Below, one piece after another: positions 1 to 7,556 of a stretch of 64,000 nt of DNA (positions are counted from its first letter, which is position 1; every line of letters starts with the position of its first letter). The stretch lies in NCBI GenBank assembly GCA_002050435.1, contig MWYV01000043.1:1-64000 (forward strand), read 5' to 3'. The DNA is from Chitinophagales bacterium 33-2 (GTDB lineage Bacteria > Bacteroidota > Bacteroidia > Chitinophagales > Chitinophagaceae). Position numbers and translations under genes: made by a program. The notes under the pieces were generated by a model. That model did no database searches. It was given only the letters and a program-made list of their open reading frames with translations, and was not told where the DNA came from.

Positions 1-236
1 ATGGCATCAATGATACCTGGTGGGTAACCAACCCCAATTGCTTAAGAGAAGCAAGGGTGCAGATCTTCAACCGTTATGGCGCCAAAGTATTTGAATCGAA
101 TAATTACCAGAACAACTGGAATGGTACTTACAAAGGAAAACCTGTTCCGGATGGTACTTATTACTTCGTAGTTCAATACAGACTGGTGAACAATCAGCTA
201 GTAAATAAAAGAGGAAATATTTCAATACTCAGATAA
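1..236 (+). CDS. 3' end of gliding motility-associated C-terminal (CHU_C) domain protein, partial
   Basis: The reading frame is open from base 3 to the TAA at 234-236, so only about 77 C-terminal residues are visible. They contain the pattern VQIFNRYGAKVFES, then WNGTYKGKPVPDGTYYF, and end in KRGNISILR. This is the typical end of CHU_C (type B) sorting domains, which send proteins through the type IX secretion system in Bacteroidota. The same pattern ends the gene at 47708-51331 (YARWGEKVFES, GDITLIR). The N-terminal part lies outside the window, so the function of the protein cannot be told. A strong terminator follows 24 bp after the stop. Confidence 0.85.
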   Translation, partial: GINDTWWVTNPNCLREARVQIFNRYGAKVFESNNYQNNWNGTYKGKPVPDGTYYFVVQYRLVNNQLVNKRGNISILR

Positions 237-259
237 CTTTTGCCTGCTATAAGAAAGAG

Positions 260-284
260 GGCTTCCCGAAAGGGAAGCCTTTTT
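260..284 (+). terminator. Rho-independent terminator
   Basis: A perfect 8-bp stem (GGCTTCCC / GGGAAGCC) with a GAAA tetraloop is followed directly by a run of Ts. It sits 24 bp after the stop of the CHU_C protein. Confidence 0.92.
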
Positions 285-334
285 ATATTAAGTAATCACT
301 GCTGTCCGGTAAAAGTTTTATATCCTCAAATCAG

Positions 335-555
335 TCGCTGAAATTCAATGTGGGTTTGAAGGATGTTGTGTTTTTAAAAACTTGAAGCCCCTTATTTGGT
401 TTGAAATGAGATTCAATCACTATCGCTCAATTGGTTTTGTTTTATTTTTTTTAAATGATCAGAGATTTTCTCTTACATTTTTTGGGTGGCTGCCGCGACT
501 CATTGCTCCTGGTTATAACTTGAAGCATCATACCTAAGATGGAGCAATACAGCGC
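335..555 (+). repeat. Dispersed repeat, copy 1 of 2 in this window
   Basis: About 220 bp matching 60118-60342 in the same orientation, at roughly four identical bases in five by eye. Shared blocks include TCGCTGAAATTCAATGTGGG at the start, TTTTTAAAAACTTGAAGCCCC, TCAGAGATTTTCTCTTA and GGAGCAATACAGCGC at the end. No convincing ORF is conserved between the copies, so it looks like a non-coding repeat rather than a gene remnant. The stretch 285-1011 around it holds no gene that I can support. Confidence 0.8.
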
Positions 556-642
556 ATTCCAGACTTTTAAACAAGAAAGACGCGGAGTGTTGCACTTATC
601 ATACGGAGGGCTCTCTTGCGCAATCACCCGAAGGAAACTAGT

Positions 643-707
643 CCTCCCGCAGATTACGCAGATTTTAGCTGATTGGTTTTCTGCGTTCATCAGCGCGATC
701 TGGGGGC
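643..707. repeat. Imperfect palindromic (REP-like) element
   Basis: CGCAGATTACGCAGATTTT on the left is mirrored by TTCTGCG...GCGCGATCTG on the right, and short CCC/GGG arms extend the stem. The 'CAGATTACGCAGAT' type of palindrome is common as a dispersed repeat in environmental bacterial genomes. A related fragment in the opposite orientation (CAGATCGCATTAAGCAGAAAA) lies just after repeat copy 2, near 60362-60382. Confidence 0.55.
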
Positions 708-1011
708 AACAAGAGGCAGGTACTGGTGTCAAATAGATCTAAGTTTCCTCACAAAATGAAATTCCAGGCACATGTACAATAGTATCTTATGTTAGTACGA
801 TGTTGGATTGATACTGCAGAATTTATTAAACCAACTTTAATTGCATCGTATCTGTGTGAATGTCTTTACTGAATATAATGACAGCTTTTCAACAGACACC
901 CACAAGATTAAAAAGATTAAAAAACAAGGCAGGTAAAACGATACAATGTTTTGCTAAGGAGCAAAACAGGATCAATCATGATCTCATTTAATTTCACTTG
1001 TCTTAACCAGG

Positions 1012-2646
1012 TTATTCTTTTACAAATACTTCGATAAGACCCTGGGTATCCCCGCGTCTGGGTGCGGGAAATTCATCAATTTTTTTATACTGTTCATGTA
1101 AAGCGTCTCTTAATTTGAAAGGAAAAAAATTATTGAGGCGGGGAATGTATTCAAATAATACGAGGTCATAGGTTTTGTTATTGATGCGATCCTGGTAAAC
1201 TGCAGCCTCTTTATTAAACATTCCCACACCCAGGTGATGCCATAAAGGCACTTCACCGCCTTTTTCTGTTTCATAGGGAATTTCGGCTGCAAGAGGGGTC
1301 AATTCTGTGAGGTTGAGCACTGAAATTTTTCTTTTAGATTTTACCAGTTCGGAATTCATCAATCTTTCAATTCCATCCACAGTGGGTCCGGGCATATAGA
1401 TCCTTTGAAAAGATTTTAAACCCGAAATGCGCCATTCAGAAAATGGAATTTCTGTTGTATCAGGCGCATGGAGAATATAAGTTTTACGGTTTACTATGTT
1501 TTCGCCATTTGCTGCAACTTCCTTTTCTGCAGGTTTTAACCTGTCGGTAATGCGCTGGATATAATTCCAGAAAACGCCACTCCACCAAAGAAATAATCCT
1601 GCAATAGCAGGAACAAGCATTTTGATTCGGGAAAAATCAATCGTTAACAGCTTTGCCAATGTTGAAAATATATAAGCAAATGCAAAGCTGTGATAAAAGA
1701 TATTATTATCTGGTGGGGTATAACTTGTAACCTGCAATATCGCCGCCTGAGCAAGTATGCCCAGTGTAAGCAGCAGGAAAAGCGTGTCGGTTTTTTTAGT
1801 CCACAATGCTTTCCAGGTTTTGAAATTAGCGATAGCAAGCACCAGGATGACCAATAGATAAAATTTGATCCATTCTGACCTAAAGAAAAATTCATTTATA
1901 ATATCAATAACGGAAAAACGTGCAGTGTGTGGAGGTTGTCCTACATTAAACCAATATTCAAAGTTATACTGTAACAAAGGAGCGATCATGGCAAAGGCCA
2001 CAATGCCCAAACTCAAAATATAGATTCCGAGTGGTTTCCATATTTTTTCTGAAAAGCAGTGATAAGTAAGCAGCGTAAGGCTTAGCAGGATGGCTAAGGC
2101 GCCCCCATCCTGTTTGGTGAAAAAGGAGAAAAAGCCAAACAGCGCTGCTCCGCTGATCCAGATCCAATGGGCTGATATTGTGGAAATATACCGCATCAGG
2201 AAGCCGAGGCCTATAAATTGATAGACGATGACCGTATGATTATACCAGGGCCAGAAATTGAAAAAAGAATAGGAAATGCAATAAAGCAGTACCGATAAGA
2301 ACCGGATCCCTGGTTGTACCCTAAATTGTTTTAAAATGAACCTGAAAGCTAAACCCGAAATGATGTTAATGAACACCTGCGCTTTTACCAGCGTAATCAA
2401 CTGCACGCCAAATATTTTGAAAAATATGGAGGGGATCACCCAGTACATGTACCCAAGAGGCATCCCGAAATCGCGGTAGGGAATTTCACCCTGACTCATC
2501 CTGTAAGCGCCTTCCCAGGACAGAAATATATTGACCCTGTAGGGGAAATTATTGAATAGAGGAACTATAGCCAGTAAAATAATTATGGCAATTTCCCCGT
2601 ATGAAAGCCAGCGGTTGTGTATTCTTCCGTTTTTATTTCCTTCCAT
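1012..2646 (-). CDS. GT-C type membrane glycosyltransferase (hypothetical)
   Basis: A polytopic membrane protein of 544 residues. About ten hydrophobic segments fill the first ~375 residues, followed by a ~150-residue soluble C-terminal part. The first external loop reads SWEGAYRMSQGEIPYRDFG. An acidic residue in that loop followed by G-x-PYRDF is typical of GT-C enzymes, which use polyprenyl-phosphate sugars on the periplasmic side. I chose the ATG at 2646; the frame can also begin at a TTG two codons upstream (2652). The gene is divergent from the UbiA/DprE1/DprE2-like operon, with only a short gap. This makes a polyprenyl-phosphoryl-pentose transferase an attractive guess, but donor and acceptor cannot be read from the sequence. 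Confidence 0.75.
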   Translation of the reverse strand: MEGNKNGRIHNRWLSYGEIAIIILLAIVPLFNNFPYRVNIFLSWEGAYRMSQGEIPYRDFGMPLGYMYWVIPSIFFKIFGVQLITLVKAQVFINIISGLAFRFILKQFRVQPGIRFLSVLLYCISYSFFNFWPWYNHTVIVYQFIGLGFLMRYISTISAHWIWISGAALFGFFSFFTKQDGGALAILLSLTLLTYHCFSEKIWKPLGIYILSLGIVAFAMIAPLLQYNFEYWFNVGQPPHTARFSVIDIINEFFFRSEWIKFYLLVILVLAIANFKTWKALWTKKTDTLFLLLTLGILAQAAILQVTSYTPPDNNIFYHSFAFAYIFSTLAKLLTIDFSRIKMLVPAIAGLFLWWSGVFWNYIQRITDRLKPAEKEVAANGENIVNRKTYILHAPDTTEIPFSEWRISGLKSFQRIYMPGPTVDGIERLMNSELVKSKRKISVLNLTELTPLAAEIPYETEKGGEVPLWHHLGVGMFNKEAAVYQDRINNKTYDLVLFEYIPRLNNFFPFKLRDALHEQYKKIDEFPAPRRGDTQGLIEVFVKE

Positions 2647-2737
2647 TACCAAAGCTTAAGAAAGACCAAGATATAAATCAAAAATCATTTAAATATCAGC
2701 AGTTTTATGAGCACTAACGGTAATACCAAAGTTTATC

Positions 2738-2745
2738 TATTTTTG
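2738..2745 (+). promoter_or_regulatory. Bacteroidota -7 promoter box (TAnnTTTG)
   Basis: TATTTTTG matches the Bacteroidota -7 consensus exactly. It lies inside the first codons of the longest UbiA frame and 25 bp before an in-frame GTG at 2770. This suggests that transcription starts downstream of the ATG at 2707. No clear -33 TTTG was seen. Confidence 0.5.
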
Positions 2746-2769
2746 CAACCATCATTAATCCATCTAAGC

Positions 2770-3654
2770 GTGGCTTATATAAAATTACTCCGTCCCAAGG
2801 ATTGGGCTAAAAACCTGTTCCTTTTTATTCCATTGTTTTTTTCCGGTGATCTTTTCCGGCAGGAACTTTATCCCATGCTGCTGATGGGGTTTCTGGCCTT
2901 TTCTTTTGTTGCCAGCAGTATTTATATCCTGAATGATTACAGGGATATCGAAGATGATAAAAAGCACCCTGTAAAATCATCGAGGCCCCTGGCCTCAGGC
3001 GCTGTTTCAAAATCAGCAGCGGTGATCATCGGTATCCTATTACTTATTGCCGGCTTTACCATTGCTTATTTTATTAAGGATAAATTTCTTTTTGTACTGG
3101 CGATCTATTTTGCTCTGAACCTGGGTTATTCATTCGGATTGAAAACCATTCCTATACTGGACATTATGATCGTTGCCACGGGTTTTGTTTTACGCGTAAA
3201 GGGTGGAGCAGTGATCGCTTCAATTGGTATTTCTGAATGGCTGAATATCATGGTATTTCTGCTGGCCCTGTTTATGGCGATCGGCAAAAGAAGAGACGAC
3301 GTATTGCTTAAATTATCTTCGGGTACTGATATGCGGAAGTCGGTTAAGGGCTATAATCTCGAATACCTGAACGTGGTACTGGCATTGGTTTGTGCTGTGA
3401 TCGTGGTGGCTTATTTTATGTACACCATGTCACCGGAAGTTCATGAACGAATGGGTACCTACCGTTTGTATTATACCTGTTTATTTGTGCTGGGCGGGAT
3501 CATGCGTTATCTGCAGATCATATTTGTCCAGGCTTCTTCAGGTTCACCAACAAAAATTCTTTACCGCGACCGGTTTATACAAGCCACCATCGTACTGTGG
3601 GTGCTCAGCTTTTATTTAATTATATACAGTAAAGACCTAACCATATTTGAATGA
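2770..3654 (+). CDS. UbiA-family decaprenyl-phosphate phosphoribosyltransferase-like protein
   Basis: Integral membrane prenyltransferase of the UbiA superfamily. Visible marks are LLRPKDWAKN at the N-terminus, the Mg-binding motif NDYRDIEDD, and the second motif YSFGLKTIPILDIM, among about nine membrane segments. RPKxWxKN plus NDxxDxExD(D)xxHPxKxxRP is the pattern of the branch that transfers 5-phosphoribose from PRPP to polyprenyl phosphate (M. tuberculosis Rv3806c type). The frame is open from an ATG at 2707, but I prefer the GTG at 2770 (protein starting VAYIKLLRPKDW). A TAnnTTTG box lies between the two, and the 21 extra residues are unlike the family. The stop overlaps the next start (ATGA), so it is translationally coupled to the DprE1-like gene. 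The assignment rests on motif and neighbours together. Confidence 0.82.
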   Translation: MAYIKLLRPKDWAKNLFLFIPLFFSGDLFRQELYPMLLMGFLAFSFVASSIYILNDYRDIEDDKKHPVKSSRPLASGAVSKSAAVIIGILLLIAGFTIAYFIKDKFLFVLAIYFALNLGYSFGLKTIPILDIMIVATGFVLRVKGGAVIASIGISEWLNIMVFLLALFMAIGKRRDDVLLKLSSGTDMRKSVKGYNLEYLNVVLALVCAVIVVAYFMYTMSPEVHERMGTYRLYYTCLFVLGGIMRYLQIIFVQASSGSPTKILYRDRFIQATIVLWVLSFYLIIYSKDLTIFE

Positions 3655-4985
3655 TGAAGAAGAAAATTGCGAATTGGGGGAACTACCCGGTGGTGGAGTC
3701 GGAGGAAAAAAGCTTTTCACTTACAGAGCAACTCGGGCATGCAATGGCTGAACCCGGTGCTGTGATCGCCCGTGGTAATGGCAGGTGTTATGGTGATGCT
3801 TCATTGGAAGAAAACACCATCTCCACACTTAAATATGATAAGATCCTTTCTTTTGATTCGGATAATGGGATCTTTGAATGTCAGTCGGGAATTACGCTTG
3901 ATAAAGTACTTGAAGTAATCGTTCCGAAAGGATGGTTTCTTCCGGTTACACCAGGAACAAAGTTTATAACGGTGGGTGGTGCGGTTGCCAGTGATGTTCA
4001 TGGAAAAAATCATCATGTGGATGGCGCTTTTTCAGCGCATGTGATTGAAATGGATGTGTTGCTCGGAAACGGCAATACAATGACCTGTAGCAGTAATGAG
4101 AACAGCGACCTGTTCTGGGCAACATGTGGAGGAATGGGACTAACAGGCATCATTACACGTGTAAAATTCAATCTGAAAAAAATTGAAACTTCTTTTATCA
4201 AACAAAAGCAGATCAAAGCTAAAAACCTGGAAGAAGTGATCCGGCTTTTTGAGGAATACCAGCATTATACCTACTCTGTTGCATGGATCGACTGCCTTCA
4301 GAAAGGCGACAGCTTTGGAAGAAGTATTCTGATCCTGGGTGAACATGCTAAGCGTGAAGATCTTGACGAAAAGAAGCAGCAGAAACCTTTGGCGCTTCCT
4401 TCCAATAAGCAGATCACGTTCCCGATCAATCTTCCTTCATTTGTATTGAACCAGTTTACGGTTAAGGCTTTTAATTTTCTGTATTATGGAAAAAATTTCA
4501 AGACGGAGATCAACAACGTCGTGGGTTATGAGCCATTTTTTTACCCGTTGGATGCCATTCTTCACTGGAACCGTGGGTATGGGAAAAAAGGCTTTATTCA
4601 ATACCAGTTTGTGCTTCCTTTGGACAGCAAACAGGGTTTGGTTGAAATTCTGCATCGCATAAGTGATGAAGGTCTTGGATCTTTCCTTGCCGTATTAAAA
4701 GTTTTTGGAAAGCAGGATGATCTTATTTCATTTCCAAAAGAAGGCTATACGCTTGCACTTGATTTTCCTGTGAGGAAAGGACTTTTCGAATTCCTGGATG
4801 AACTGGACGAGATCGTACTTAAATACAATGGCCGCATTTATTTGTCAAAGGATGCCAGGATGCAACCGGAAATTTTCTGGAGAAGTTATGAGCGTGCCGA
4901 AGAATTCAAACAGATCGTAAAGAAGTACAATCCTGATTTCAAAATAAATTCTATACAGGCCCGCCGCCTCAACATTACAAAATAA
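3651..4985 (+). CDS. dprE1: DprE1-like FAD-dependent decaprenylphosphoryl-ribose 2'-oxidase
   Basis: 444-residue FAD oxidoreductase of the VAO/PCMH fold. The FAD-binding part shows ARGNGRCYGDASL near residues 41-53 and TPGTKFITVGGAVASDVHGKNHH near 103-119. H117 falls where M. tuberculosis DprE1 has its conserved His132. The C-terminal RIYLSKDARM carries K400, matching the catalytic Lys418. In mycobacteria this enzyme oxidises the 2'-OH of decaprenylphosphoryl-ribose, the first half of the epimerisation to arabinose. The segment aligned with mycobacterial NICVDFP (from memory) reads TLALDFP, so the benzothiazinone-target cysteine is Ala369 here. It overlaps the UbiA gene by 4 bp and is followed after 3 bp by the DprE2-like gene. 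Confidence 0.85.
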   Translation: MMKKKIANWGNYPVVESEEKSFSLTEQLGHAMAEPGAVIARGNGRCYGDASLEENTISTLKYDKILSFDSDNGIFECQSGITLDKVLEVIVPKGWFLPVTPGTKFITVGGAVASDVHGKNHHVDGAFSAHVIEMDVLLGNGNTMTCSSNENSDLFWATCGGMGLTGIITRVKFNLKKIETSFIKQKQIKAKNLEEVIRLFEEYQHYTYSVAWIDCLQKGDSFGRSILILGEHAKREDLDEKKQQKPLALPSNKQITFPINLPSFVLNQFTVKAFNFLYYGKNFKTEINNVVGYEPFFYPLDAILHWNRGYGKKGFIQYQFVLPLDSKQGLVEILHRISDEGLGSFLAVLKVFGKQDDLISFPKEGYTLALDFPVRKGLFEFLDELDEIVLKYNGRIYLSKDARMQPEIFWRSYERAEEFKQIVKKYNPDFKINSIQARRLNITK

Positions 4986-4988
4986 AAT

Positions 4989-5720
4989 ATGCCTACAATA
5001 CTATTGCTCGGAGCTACTTCTGATATGGGATTTGCTATAGCAAAAAAATTCGCTTCCGAAAAATTTGATGTGCAGCTGGCTGCCCGTAATTCCTCAGTGC
5101 TGGAACCACACCAGAAAGATATTCAGATCCGGTATGGTGTGAAATGCACCACGCATTCTTTTGATGCTTTGAATTTCGATTCACATCGTTCTTTTTATGA
5201 AGGACTGCCTGTACAACCTGATGTAGCCATATATGTTATCGGCTATATGAATGATAATGAAAAAACGGTTGCAGACTGGAATGAAAGCCTGCGTACCATC
5301 AATACCAATTATACGGGTGCGGTATCGATACTTAATATCATTTCCGAAGATTTTGCAAAGAAAGGCAGCGGCACCATCATTGGTATCAGTTCGGTTGCCG
5401 GTGAAAGAGGAAGGCAAAGCAATTATATGTACGGAAGCGCTAAGTCTGCATTTACGGCTTATCTCTCCGGGTTAAGAAACAAGATGTATCATTCCGGTGT
5501 ACATGTAATGACGGTACTTCCGGGTTTTGTTTATACAAAAATGACGGAACATCTTTCACTGCCAAAGATCCTTACAGCAAAACCCGAAGAAGTTGCTGAT
5601 GCCGTTTATAGCGGGGCGAAGAAAAACAAGAACATCATTTATGTAAAATGGTTCTGGCGCTATATCATGATGGCTGTGACTTCAGTTCCCGAAACCATGT
5701 TCAAAAAGAAAAAAATGTGA
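4989..5720 (+). CDS. dprE2: DprE2-like short-chain dehydrogenase (decaprenylphosphoryl-2-keto-ribose reductase)
   Basis: 243-residue SDR protein. The N-terminal nucleotide-binding turn is ILLLGATSDMGFAIAKKFA, the catalytic Ser region is GTIIGISSVAGERG, and the active-site YxxxK is YGSAK. Length and motifs fit DprE2, which reduces the 2-keto intermediate made by DprE1 to decaprenylphosphoryl-arabinose with NAD(P)H. The gene begins 3 bp after the DprE1-like stop and ends overlapping the GTG start of the HAD gene (ATGTGA). The SDR fold alone does not give the substrate; the order UbiA-DprE1-DprE2 is the main argument. Confidence 0.83.
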   Translation: MPTILLLGATSDMGFAIAKKFASEKFDVQLAARNSSVLEPHQKDIQIRYGVKCTTHSFDALNFDSHRSFYEGLPVQPDVAIYVIGYMNDNEKTVADWNESLRTINTNYTGAVSILNIISEDFAKKGSGTIIGISSVAGERGRQSNYMYGSAKSAFTAYLSGLRNKMYHSGVHVMTVLPGFVYTKMTEHLSLPKILTAKPEEVADAVYSGAKKNKNIIYVKWFWRYIMMAVTSVPETMFKKKKM

Positions 5721-6313
5721 AAAAGGGAATTGCTTTTTTTGATTTTGATGGGACCATCACAACTAAGGACAGCTTCCTGGAGTTCATCAGCTTTGCAAAA
5801 GGCAACTTCAGATTTTTGTTGGGTTTTCTGTTGCATGCTCCGTGGATCGTTGGTTTTAAGCTGAAGATCATTTCGAATCAACAGGCCAAAGAAAAAGTGA
5901 TGCAGTATTTTTTTAAGAATGCAAATGCTTCTGAGTTTAAAGAGCTTTGCGCTGAATTCAATAACAAAGTGCTTCCAAAACTGATCAGGCCAAAAGCAGT
6001 GGAAGAGATCAGGCGACTGAAAGCAGCTGATTATGTTGTGGTGATCGTTTCGGCATCTCCGGAAAACTGGATCAGACCATTTGCGGAAAGCATGGATGTG
6101 GAATTGATTGCCAGCAGGCTGGAAGTGAAAGACCATAAAATCACCGGAAAAATCATTGGAATGAATTGTCGCGGAATTGAAAAAGTAAACCGCATTAAAG
6201 AGCGATATGATATTTCTGCTTTTTCAGAGATTTATGCTTTTGGTGATTCCAGTGGAGATAAGGATATGCTGGGCATGGCTACGAATGCATTTTATAAACC
6301 CTTCAGAAGATAG
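5717..6313 (+). CDS. HAD-IB family phosphatase, possible polyprenyl-phosphoribose-5-phosphate phosphatase
   Basis: 198-residue HAD hydrolase beginning VKKGIAFFDFDGTIT. Motif I is DFDGT with the two Asp residues, motif II is VVIVSASPENW, and motif III is the acidic GDSSGDKDML. These are features of the IB (SerB/CicA-like) subclass. The frame is open further upstream to 5648, but a GTG at 5717 overlapping the previous stop puts the HAD motif at the expected distance from the N-terminus. In the mycobacterial pathway the UbiA product carries a 5-phosphate that must be removed before DprE1 acts, by a PAP2-type protein. In this operon the HAD enzyme is the obvious candidate for that step; this is inferred from position only. 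Confidence 0.75.
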   Translation: MKKGIAFFDFDGTITTKDSFLEFISFAKGNFRFLLGFLLHAPWIVGFKLKIISNQQAKEKVMQYFFKNANASEFKELCAEFNNKVLPKLIRPKAVEEIRRLKAADYVVVIVSASPENWIRPFAESMDVELIASRLEVKDHKITGKIIGMNCRGIEKVNRIKERYDISAFSEIYAFGDSSGDKDMLGMATNAFYKPFRR

Positions 6314-6315
6314 TT

Positions 6316-7530
6316 ATGGCAATTGAAGGAAGAGATATAGTCATCATCGGCATTCAGCCATGGTATTTCGAGATCGGCAGCAATTGCAAAAGCATTGCAA
6401 TGGAATTTCAAAAGCAAAACAGGGTATTGTATGTCAATACACCTGTGAACCGGAAAACCTTGTATTCCAACCCGGATGGCGTGGGCATCAAAAGCCACAT
6501 CAACATCATAAAAAATAAAACCGAACCGCTCAGAAATATCACACCTGCTCTTACAGAATTTCATCCCCGTTGTATTATTGAATCCATCAACTGGTTACCA
6601 TCAAGAGCCGCGTTCAGAATGGTAAACAGGATCAACAATAAAAGATTTGCCAAAGAGATCAGATGGGCAATTGAAAAACTGGGTTTTAAGGATGTTATAC
6701 TTTTTAACGACAGTGATTTTTTTAATGGTGTTGCTTTAAAGGAATTGCTAAAGCCTTCTGTTTATATTTATTATTCGCGCGATTACCTTCGGGGATTTTC
6801 TTACTGGAAAAAGCATGGCGACGTGCTTGAACCTGAAATGATTCATAATGCAGATCTGGCTGTTGCCAATTCCGCTTACCTCGCAGATTATTGCCGGCAA
6901 CATAATCCGAATGCATTCTATGTTGGACAAGGCTGTAACCTTGCCTTATTTGATCATGATCAAAAACATGATCAGCCAGAGGAATTAAAAAACCTGAATG
7001 GCCCCGTAGTAGGTTATGTTGGTGCCATCACCTCAGAACGGCTCGACATGAACATTATCCGCATCATTGCAAAAGCAAAACCGGAATGGAACATTGTAAT
7101 GGTTGGACCAGAGGACCATGCTTTCGCAGCATCTGATCTTCACCAGCTTCCCAATGTGTATTTTACAGGAAGGAAAAATATGGAGGAATTACCTGCCTAT
7201 ATACAGCATTTTAATGTTTGCATCAACCCCCAACTTCTGAACCAGACCACCATTGGAAACTATCCTTTAAAAGTAGACGAATACCTGGCGATGGGCAAAC
7301 CGGTTGTGGCCACACGTACGAGGACCATGGAGGTTTTCAGTGATCATTGTGCCCTTGCCAACAGTCCGGATGATTACCCCGGCCTGATCGAGGCACAGCT
7401 TGATCATAATTGTCCGGCTACAGCGGAAGGGCGTATTGCTTTTGCAAAAACACATACATGGGAAAATTCTGTGGGTGCTATTTATGACGCTATTGACGTA
7501 TTCAGCAAAAAAAATAAGGCTATCGGTTGA
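6316..7530 (+). CDS. Glycosyltransferase, GT-B fold (GT1/GT4-like)
   Basis: 404-residue cytosolic glycosyltransferase. The N-terminal half (RDIVIIGIQPWYF..., VLYVNTPVNRKT) resembles the TuaH/GumK-like group. The C-terminal half has the Rossmann start GPVVGYVGAITSERLD, the donor-binding stretch IVMVGPEDH, and DEYLAMGKPVVATRTRTMEVF, where the family's acidic nucleotide-sugar residues lie. It starts 2 bp after the HAD stop, so it is the last gene of the 2770-7530 operon. Its stop codon lies in the upstream region of a terminator hairpin. The sugar it transfers cannot be predicted. Confidence 0.82.
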   Translation: MAIEGRDIVIIGIQPWYFEIGSNCKSIAMEFQKQNRVLYVNTPVNRKTLYSNPDGVGIKSHINIIKNKTEPLRNITPALTEFHPRCIIESINWLPSRAAFRMVNRINNKRFAKEIRWAIEKLGFKDVILFNDSDFFNGVALKELLKPSVYIYYSRDYLRGFSYWKKHGDVLEPEMIHNADLAVANSAYLADYCRQHNPNAFYVGQGCNLALFDHDQKHDQPEELKNLNGPVVGYVGAITSERLDMNIIRIIAKAKPEWNIVMVGPEDHAFAASDLHQLPNVYFTGRKNMEELPAYIQHFNVCINPQLLNQTTIGNYPLKVDEYLAMGKPVVATRTRTMEVFSDHCALANSPDDYPGLIEAQLDHNCPATAEGRIAFAKTHTWENSVGAIYDAIDVFSKKNKAIG

Positions 7531-7546
7531 CAGCCTTATTTACTTT
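7512..7546. terminator. Terminator hairpin between convergent genes
   Basis: A 10-bp perfect stem (AAATAAGGCT / AGCCTTATTT) is followed by a short T-rich stretch. It spans the end of the glycosyltransferase at 6316-7530 and lies just before the convergent LamG gene, so it may act in both directions. Confidence 0.75.
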
Positions 7547-7556
7547 TTCCAACTTA

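Noticed and set aside
451-736. Two overlapping small ORFs on opposite strands (65 and 93 codons) in the repeat region
   Set aside because: Both run through the repeat and the palindrome, and neither frame is preserved in the second repeat copy.
5648-5716. N-terminal extension of the HAD phosphatase
   Set aside because: It overlaps the DprE2-like gene by more than 70 bp and encodes residues unrelated to the HAD fold; the GTG at 5717 is the better start.
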